Assembly (NCBI GenBank): GCA_041685625.1
Contig: JAWLFJ010000127.1
Span: forward strand, 1 to 10,594
DNA: 10,594 nucleotides
Source of the DNA: Albimonas sp041685625
GTDB taxonomy: Bacteria; Pseudomonadota; Alphaproteobacteria; Rhodobacterales; Rhodobacteraceae
Reading direction: 5' to 3'
The position numbers and the translations under genes were made by a program. The notes beneath the pieces are model-generated. The model had not been told where the DNA came from, did no database searches, and saw only the letters and a list, made by a program, of their open reading frames with translations. Below are positions 5,974-10,594 of this stretch, one piece after another (the first letter of the stretch is position 1; each line of letters begins with the position of its first letter).

Positions 5974-6795
5974 ATGCCGGAGCCGGTCCATTTCTTCCTG
6001 CACGTCCCCAAATGCGCCGGGACCACGGTGGAGGCGCATTTCGCCCGCACCCTCGGCGACGCCTTCATGCTGGCCCCGCGCTGGCGCAATCCGCTGCGCG
6101 ACGTGATCGGCAACCGCTACCCCTCGCTCTCCCCCGCCCGCATCGCGCATGTCCGCCTCGTCTCCGGCCATTCGCTCTCGCGCTCGCTCGCCGCGAAGTT
6201 CCCCGGCCGCCCGGTCCGCGCCTCGGTCCTGCTGCGCGATCCGGTCTCCTGGCTCGTCTCCTTCTACAACTACCGATGGGCGCGCCACCGCGAGCGGGGC
6301 GAGCCCGAGCCGCCGGATTTCGCGACCTGGCGGCGCGCCCAGCGGCGCAACCCGATCAGCCGCTTCCTGCTGCACCGCTTCTTCGAGGTCGGCTATCCCG
6401 CGGTCTACCGCCTCTCCTCGCGCGACCGCTTCCTGTTCCTCGAAACCGCGTTCAGCGCCTTCCACTTCGTCGGCGCCTGGACCCGCTGCGACCAGGCCGT
6501 CGCCGGCCTCTCCCGCGAACTCGGCGTCGACCCCGAGGTCCGGCGCGAGAACGTCGGCGCCGAGCCGACGCTCCGCGCCGCCGACATCCCGGAGGCCGAG
6601 CGCGGCGCCATCCTCGAGGAGCACGCCCTCGACGCCCTCCTCTTCGAGCGTTGGAAGGACCGCGGGTTCCGCACCGGCCCGCCCGCCGGCGTCGAACCGG
6701 CCAAGGCCGCGGCCCTCCGCCTCGACGCGGGCGACGCCCTCCACTACCTCCCCGCCGACCTCGAAAGCGCCCTCCGCCGCAAGCTCTGGCGTTGA
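5974..6795 (+). CDS. Sulfotransferase family protein
   Basis: Encodes 273 residues. Transfers a sulfuryl group from PAPS to a hydroxyl or amino group, most often of a carbohydrate. Seen: the 5'-phosphosulfate-binding loop HVPKCAGTTVE (residues 10-20, with Lys13) and the 3'-phosphate-binding motif LLRDPVSWLVSFY (86-98, Arg88 and Ser96), which are the two cofactor signatures of cytosolic and Golgi-type sulfotransferases. The family resembles the Sulfotransfer_2-type enzymes seen near bacterial polysaccharide loci. No signal peptide or membrane segment. The start is uncertain: the ATG at 5974 lies just before the first strand and has only a weak SD; an upstream extension to 5527 would run antisense over the HIT gene. 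It stands alone in its transcription unit; the glycosyltransferase and FkbM genes 3-5 kb away hint at a shared glycan target, but this is inference. Confidence 0.85.
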   Translation: MPEPVHFFLHVPKCAGTTVEAHFARTLGDAFMLAPRWRNPLRDVIGNRYPSLSPARIAHVRLVSGHSLSRSLAAKFPGRPVRASVLLRDPVSWLVSFYNYRWARHRERGEPEPPDFATWRRAQRRNPISRFLLHRFFEVGYPAVYRLSSRDRFLFLETAFSAFHFVGAWTRCDQAVAGLSRELGVDPEVRRENVGAEPTLRAADIPEAERGAILEEHALDALLFERWKDRGFRTGPPAGVEPAKAAALRLDAGDALHYLPADLESALRRKLWR

Positions 6796-6811
6796 GGCGC
6801 GGCGGCCCGCA

Positions 6812-7804
6812 TCAGTCCTCGGCGTGGCCGCGCACCAGGCTGACGAAGGCGTCCTCCAGATCCGGCTCCTCGGTGCGCAGGTCGCGCACCCGCACGCCCG
6901 CGTCCGCGGCCAGCGCCAGCAGGCGACCGGCGTCGTGCTCCGTGCGCCGATAGACCAGCGCGAGCGAGCCGTCCTCGCGCAGGCTCGCCTCCACCCCCTC
7001 CGGCATCGCCGGCGCCCGCTCCAGCGGCGACGCCGGCTGGATCACCAGCGTCTTGCGGTCGAGCCGCGCCACCATCTCGCCCGTCGGCTCGTCGGCGATC
7101 ACCGCGCCCCGGTCGATGACCGCGATCCGGTCGCAGAGCTCCTCGGCCTCCTCGAGGTAATGCGTGGTCAGGATCACCGTCACGCCCTCGGCGTGCAGCT
7201 CGCGCACGTAATCCCAGAGCATCTTGCGCAGCTCGATGTCGACGCCGGCGGTCGGCTCGTCCAGCACCAGCACGGCCGGATTGTGCACCAGCGCCTTGGC
7301 CACCAGCAGCCGCCGCCGCATGCCGCCCGAGAGCGTGCGCGCATAGGCGTCGCGCTTGTCCCAGAGACCGACCTTGCGCAGGATCTCCTCGCTCCGCCGC
7401 TCACGCTTCGGCACGCCGTAGAGGCCGGCCTGCATCTCCAGCGCCGCGTAGGGCGGAAAGAACGGATCGACGTTCAGCTCCTGCGGCACCACTCCGATGG
7501 CGGCGCGCGACTGGCGCGGATTGGCGTCCTGGTCGAAGCCCCAGATCCGCACCGTCCCCTCGGTCTTGGTGACGAGACCCGCGAGGATGTTGATGAAGGT
7601 GCTCTTGCCCGCCCCGTTCGGGCCCAGGAGCCCGAAGATCGAACCCTCCGGCACGTCGAGATCGATCCCCGTCAGCGCCTCCTTCACCTCCCCGCCCTTG
7701 GAGCGATAGAGCTTGCGCAAGCCGCGCACCGAGATCGCGGCCTCCGGATCCGGCGCCCGTGCCGTGGCCGGCTCCGCCGCGCCGCCCTCGTCCGTCTCGT
7801 CCAT
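6812..7804 (-). CDS. ABC-2 type transporter ATP-binding protein (YadG-like)
   Basis: Encodes 330 residues. It is the cytoplasmic ATPase of an ABC-2 exporter. Seen: Walker A GPNGAGKST (61-69), Q-loop Gln108 in VVPQELNVDPFF, signature LSGGM (158-162), Walker B VLVLDEP ending in catalytic Glu183, D-loop AGVD and the switch His215 in ILTTHY. The stretch WDKRDAYARTLSGG...DEPTAGVDIELR closely follows E. coli YadG. The C-terminal 100 residues form the regulatory extension of this group, and the acidic first 20 residues are extra. The ATG at 7804 is chosen because AAGGAGG lies seven bases upstream; a GTG at 7822 would lie within that SD. No membrane permease is next to it on either side: downstream is the convergent sulfotransferase gene, upstream the divergent zf-CHCC gene. 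Its substrate is unknown. Confidence 0.92.
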   Translation of the reverse strand: MDETDEGGAAEPATARAPDPEAAISVRGLRKLYRSKGGEVKEALTGIDLDVPEGSIFGLLGPNGAGKSTFINILAGLVTKTEGTVRIWGFDQDANPRQSRAAIGVVPQELNVDPFFPPYAALEMQAGLYGVPKRERRSEEILRKVGLWDKRDAYARTLSGGMRRRLLVAKALVHNPAVLVLDEPTAGVDIELRKMLWDYVRELHAEGVTVILTTHYLEEAEELCDRIAVIDRGAVIADEPTGEMVARLDRKTLVIQPASPLERAPAMPEGVEASLREDGSLALVYRRTEHDAGRLLALAADAGVRVRDLRTEEPDLEDAFVSLVRGHAED

Positions 7805-7879
7805 CCTCGGGCCTCCTTCCACGCGAACGGAGCCCTACCGCGCAGCCCGGCCCGCCGCCACCCCGAGGCCCCGCGCCCA

Positions 7880-7907
7880 TTGTCCGCCACACCGCCGCGG
7901 CTATGAT
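7880..7907 (+). promoter_or_regulatory. Sigma70-type promoter of the zf-CHCC-polA unit
   Basis: TTGTCC (7880-7885) and TATGAT (7902-7907) are separated by 16 bases, and TATGAT differs from the consensus -10 at one position. It stands out in a GC-rich 142-bp divergent region and would start transcription about 33 bases ahead of the zf-CHCC start codon. No equally good pair was found for the divergent ABC gene. Confidence 0.5.
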
Positions 7908-7946
7908 GCGCGCGAGGCGCGAGACCCCGAACGAACAGGAGCCCCC

Positions 7947-8156
7947 ATGCCCGTCGACGCCCCCGAATCCGAGCCCGAATCCGAGATCGTGACGCGGACC
8001 CGCATCGCCTGCGACGGCGGCGGCGGCGCCCTCGGTCATCCGCGGGTCTGGCTCTCCATCGATCCCGATCTCGGCTACGTCGAATGCGGCTACTGCGACA
8101 AGCGCTTCATCCTGCAGGGCGGAGCCGCCGATCCCGCCGCCGCGAAGGAAGCCTGA
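7947..8156 (+). CDS. zf-CHCC zinc-finger domain protein (NDUFS6-like)
   Basis: Encodes 69 residues. The zf-CHCC domain (related to the C-terminus of the mitochondrial complex I subunit NDUFS6) binds one zinc. Seen: ligands Cys22, His31, Cys47 and Cys50 with spacing C-x8-H-x15-C-x2-C, and the family's HPRVWLSID and VECGYCDKRF segments. The N-terminus (DAPESEPESE) is acidic and probably flexible. An AGGAG SD six bases before the ATG sets the start. Its stop is one base away from the polA ATG, so the two are surely on one message. In alphaproteobacteria such proteins are commonly free-standing; whether this one serves complex I assembly or another role cannot be told from sequence. It is cytoplasmic with no export signal. 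Confidence 0.9.
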   Translation: MPVDAPESEPESEIVTRTRIACDGGGGALGHPRVWLSIDPDLGYVECGYCDKRFILQGGAADPAAAKEA

Positions 8157-8157
8157 G

Positions 8158-10594
8158 ATGGGCCCCGGCGACCGGCTGGAACTGATCGACGGCTCCGCCT
8201 TCATCTTCCGCGCCTACCACGCGCTCCCGTCGCTGACCCGCAAGTCGGACGGGCTGCCCGTCGGCGCCGTCGCCGGTTTCTGCAACATGCTCCAGAAGAT
8301 GCTGGAGCAGCGCGCGGCGGAGCCCCACAGGGCCCCGACACACGCCGCCGTGATCTTCGACTATTCCTCGAAGTCGTTCCGCAACGATCTCTACGCCGAA
8401 TACAAGGCCCACCGGCCCGAGCCGCCGGAGGATCTCAAGCCCCAGTTCGCCCTGATCCGCGACGCCACCCGCGCCTTCAACCTGCCCTGCATCGAGATGG
8501 AGGGATGGGAGGCCGACGACATCATCGCCACCTACGCCCGCATGGCCGAGGCGGAGGGCGCCGAGGTGGTGATCGTCTCCGGCGACAAGGACCTGATGCA
8601 GCTCGTCACCGACAAGGTGACGATCCTCAAGCCCGGCATGCAGGGCAAGGCGGACGAGAGCTTCGGCCCCGCCGAGGTCGAGGAGAAGTACGGCGTGCCC
8701 CCCAGGGCGATGATCGACGTGCAGGCCCTCGCCGGCGATTCCACGGACAACGTCCCCGGCGCCCCCGGCATCGGCCTCAAGACCGCCGCCCAGCTCGTCA
8801 CCGAATACGGCGACCTCGACACCCTGCTGGAGCGCGCCGAGGAGATCCGGCAGCCGAAGCGCCGCCAGACCCTGATCGAGCACGCCGAGCAGATCCGCAT
8901 CTCCAGACGCCTCGTCACCCTCGCTGAGGACGTCCCCGTCCCCGAGCCCCTCGACGACCTCGCCCTGAAGGAGCCCGAGCCCGACGCCCTCCTCGGCTTC
9001 CTGCGCCTGATGGAGTTCCGCACCCTCACCGCCCGCGTCGCCGAGCGTCTCGGCGTCACCGACCTGCCCCCGCCTTCGGCGCCCGACGGCTCCGCCGCGT
9101 CCGAGGCCACCCCGAACCCCGGCGTCGAGTGGGAGGACCCCGCCACCCTCCTGCCCATCGACCCCGACGCCTACGTCACCATCCGCGACGCCGACACCCT
9201 CCAAGCCTGGCTCGACGAGGCCCGCGCCATCGGCGCCCTCGCCATCGACACGGAGACCACCAGCCTCGACGAGATGACGGCCGAGCTCGTCGGCGTCTCC
9301 CTCGCCACGGCCCCCGGCCGCGCCGCCTACGTCCCCCTCGCGCACGTCACCGAGGCGCCCCAGGGCGACCTCTGGGGCGCGCCCGAGCGCGCCGAGGGCC
9401 AGATGGACCCCGAACAGGCCCTCGCCCTCCTCCGCCCGGTCCTCGAGGATCCCGCGATCCTCAAGATCGGCCAGAACCTCAAATACGACCTCAAGATCCT
9501 CGCCCGCCACGGCGTCGGCGTCGATCCGATCGACGACACCATGCTCCTCAGCTACGCCGAGGCGTCGGGCCTGCACGCGCACGGCATGGACGCCCTCGCG
9601 GACCGCCACCTCTCCCACGCCTGCATCCCCATCAAGTCCCTGATCGGCAGCGGCAAGTCGCAGATCACCTTCGCCGAGGTGCCCATCGACAAGGCCGCCC
9701 CCTACGCGGCCGAGGACGCCGACGTCACCCTCCGCCTCCACCGCGTCCTGAAACCCCAGCTCCCGGCGAAGAAGGTCACCCGCGTCTACGAGACGCTCGA
9801 GCGCCCCCTCGTCCCGATCCTCGCGGAGATGGAGCGCCACGGCGTCAAGGTCGACCGCGACCGCCTCTCCCGCCTCTCCTCGCGCTTCGCGCAGCGCATG
9901 GCGGGGCTCGAGGCCGAATGCCACGAGCTCGCCGGCCGCGAGTTCAACCTCGGCTCCCCCAAGCAGCTCGGCGAAGAAGGTCACCCGCGTCTACGAGACG
10001 CTCGAGCGCCCCCTCGTCCCGATCCTCGCGGAGATGGAGCGCCACGGCGTCAAGGTCGACCGCGACCGCCTCTCCCGCCTCTCCTCGCGCTTCGCGCAGC
10101 GCATGGCGGGGCTCGAGGCCGAATGCCACGAGCTCGCCGGCCGCGAGTTCAACCTCGGCTCCCCCAAGCAGCTCGGCGAGATCCTGTTCGACGAGCTCGG
10201 CCTCCCCGGCGGCCAGAAGACCAAGACCGGGGCCTGGGGCACCGGCGCCGACGTGCTCGAGACCCTCGCGGCCGAGCACGGCTCGGAGCTCGCCGCCCGC
10301 CTCCTGGACTGGCGCCAGGTCTCGAAGCTCAAATCCACCTACACCGACGCGCTCCAGACCCACATCAACCCCGAGACGGGCCGCGTCCACACCAGCTTCA
10401 GCCTCGCCGCCACCACCACCGGCCGCCTCGCCTCCACCGACCCCAACCTGCAGAACATCCCCGTCCGCAGCGAGGCGGGCCGCGAGATCCGCGAGGCCTT
10501 CATCGCCGAGCCCGGCAACCTGATCCTCTCCCTCGACTACTCCCAGATCGAGCTGCGCATCCTCGCCCACGTCGCCGACATCGCCGCGCTGAAA
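8158..10594 (+). CDS. polA: DNA polymerase I, frame broken by a 205-bp tandem duplication; 3' end outside window
   Basis: Pol I fills gaps in repair and replaces Okazaki primers. Domains in order: 5' nuclease (residues 1-300; LIDGSAFIFRAYH, GWEADDIIATY, SGDKDLMQLV, GDSTDNVPG), then 3'-5' proofreading exonuclease (about 350-530) with its acidic residues intact: Asp364 and Glu366 (IDTETT), Asp444 (NLKYD), Asp520 (YAAED). The polymerase domain begins near 537. An exact 205-bp duplication then shifts the frame: the reading continues correctly to Glu606 and thereafter encodes a meaningless Arg/Pro-rich tail, open to the window edge for 206 more codons. The true continuation lies in another frame (9971-10594). 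As written, the product keeps both nucleases but lacks the polymerase. The ATG at 8158 has an AAGGAA SD seven bases upstream. Either a real mutation or an assembly error. The gene identity is certain; its intactness is not. Confidence 0.9.
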   Translation, partial: MGPGDRLELIDGSAFIFRAYHALPSLTRKSDGLPVGAVAGFCNMLQKMLEQRAAEPHRAPTHAAVIFDYSSKSFRNDLYAEYKAHRPEPPEDLKPQFALIRDATRAFNLPCIEMEGWEADDIIATYARMAEAEGAEVVIVSGDKDLMQLVTDKVTILKPGMQGKADESFGPAEVEEKYGVPPRAMIDVQALAGDSTDNVPGAPGIGLKTAAQLVTEYGDLDTLLERAEEIRQPKRRQTLIEHAEQIRISRRLVTLAEDVPVPEPLDDLALKEPEPDALLGFLRLMEFRTLTARVAERLGVTDLPPPSAPDGSAASEATPNPGVEWEDPATLLPIDPDAYVTIRDADTLQAWLDEARAIGALAIDTETTSLDEMTAELVGVSLATAPGRAAYVPLAHVTEAPQGDLWGAPERAEGQMDPEQALALLRPVLEDPAILKIGQNLKYDLKILARHGVGVDPIDDTMLLSYAEASGLHAHGMDALADRHLSHACIPIKSLIGSGKSQITFAEVPIDKAAPYAAEDADVTLRLHRVLKPQLPAKKVTRVYETLERPLVPILAEMERHGVKVDRDRLSRLSSRFAQRMAGLEAECHELAGREFNLGSPKQLGEEGHPRLRDARAPPRPDPRGDGAPRRQGRPRPPLPPLLALRAAHGGARGRMPRARRPRVQPRLPQAARRDPVRRARPPRRPEDQDRGLGHRRRRARDPRGRARLGARRPPPGLAPGLEAQIHLHRRAPDPHQPRDGPRPHQLQPRRHHHRPPRLHRPQPAEHPRPQRGGPRDPRGLHRRARQPDPLPRLLPDRAAHPRPRRRHRRAE
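9764..9974 (+). repeat. Exact tandem duplication in polA, copy 1 (205-bp unit plus 6-bp shared edge)
   Basis: The 211 bases 9764-9974 recur without a mismatch at 9969-10179. The offset is 205 bases. The copies overlap by the 6 bases CGGCGA, which therefore appear three times (9764, 9969, 10174). In the undamaged gene, two CGGCGA words 205 bases apart would have bracketed the unit, the usual signature of slippage or microhomology-mediated duplication. Outside the unit the match stops at once on both sides. Confidence 0.97.
9969..10179 (+). repeat. Exact tandem duplication in polA, copy 2
   Basis: Identical to 9764-9974. It encodes the same peptide as copy 1 (roughly residues 537-605 of Pol I), but in a frame shifted by one because 205 is not divisible by three. 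Identity at every base, including synonymous positions, argues that the duplication is very recent or was created by the assembler. Confidence 0.97.
9971..10594 (+). pseudogene. polA: Displaced continuation of polA (polymerase domain, partial)
   Basis: In the frame one base ahead of the upstream part of polA, 208 codons read as normal Pol I sequence: a second AKKVTRVYETLERP, then PKQLGEILFDELG, LDWRQVSKLKSTYTD, TGRVHTSFSLAATTTGRLAS, TDPNLQNIPVRSEAG, and motif A LSLDYSQIELR with its catalytic Asp at 10535-10537 (E. coli Asp705). The segment has no start or SD of its own that I can see and would be translated only by frameshifting or internal initiation. Removing one 205-bp unit joins it perfectly to the upstream part, so the lesion is this single event. 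The rest of the polymerase domain is beyond the window. Confidence 0.85.

Noticed and set aside
5863..6744. Upstream extension of the HIT protein to 423 residues
   Set aside because: The extension is antisense to the sulfotransferase gene; the ATG at 5862 has a good SD and gives the normal HIT length.
6149..7906. A 585-codon plus-strand frame over the sulfotransferase and ABC genes
   Set aside because: Shadow of both genes; Ser/Arg-rich, no recognisable domain.
8107..9984. A 625-codon minus-strand frame opposite polA
   Set aside because: Gly/Glu/Val-rich translation of the complement of a GC-rich gene; no motifs, no SD, and polA on the other strand is unmistakable.
9129..10523. A 464-codon plus-strand frame overlapping polA
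   Set aside because: Low-complexity Arg/Pro/Ser-rich sequence with no domain; it is neither of the two polA frames.
1..10594. CRISPR arrays, tRNA genes, insertion sequences, defence or phage modules
   Set aside because: Scanned both strands; no spaced repeats, transposase, integrase, restriction or toxin-antitoxin signatures were seen. The only substantial repeat is the polA duplication.

Overview
The window looks like chromosomal DNA of a high-GC alphaproteobacterium, most likely of the Rhodobacterales. The evidence is strong G/C at third codon positions, a flavin-dependent thymidylate synthase of the alphaproteobacterial type, tandem DUF1194 proteins, a zf-CHCC (NDUFS6-like) small protein, and an rRNA-operon leader of alphaproteobacterial style at the left edge. 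No phage, IS element, CRISPR array, tRNA or defence system was recognised. The genus is not determined.

Layout. (a) 1-189, minus strand: promoter and 5' leader of an rRNA operon running off the left edge, with boxB-, boxA- and boxC-like antitermination elements. 16S itself lies outside the window. (b) 300-2612: a small surface-glycan group made of a short GT61-like glycosyltransferase (minus), diverging from a GT-A-like glycosyltransferase overlapped by an FkbM methyltransferase (plus). (c) 2626-3546: thyX (minus). (d) 3624-5463: gloA followed by two overlapping DUF1194 genes for exported von Willebrand A-like proteins (plus). (e) 5473-5862: HIT-family hydrolase (minus). (f) 5974-6795: PAPS-dependent sulfotransferase (plus). 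(g) 6812-7804: YadG-like ABC-2 ATPase without an adjacent permease (minus). (h) 7947-10594: zf-CHCC protein and polA (plus), behind a good sigma70-type promoter.

Transcription units alternate in direction. Convergent gaps are only 9-16 bp, while the four divergent gaps (67-142 bp) must carry the promoters. Within units, stop and start codons overlap (TGATG, GTGA, ATGA) or lie one base apart, which suggests translational coupling.

The most striking observation is in polA. An exact 205-bp tandem duplication (9764-9968 and 9969-10173) lies at the start of the polymerase domain, bounded by a 6-bp CGGCGA microhomology. Because 205 is not a multiple of three, the frame shifts after residue 606. 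The 5' nuclease and proofreading domains stay in frame, while the polymerase domain (with motif A near the right edge) is displaced into another frame. Perfect identity means a very recent event, a mixed or unstable state, or an assembly error. Only reads can decide.

Otherwise these are ordinary housekeeping and accessory genes. I do not see a convincing new multi-gene system.
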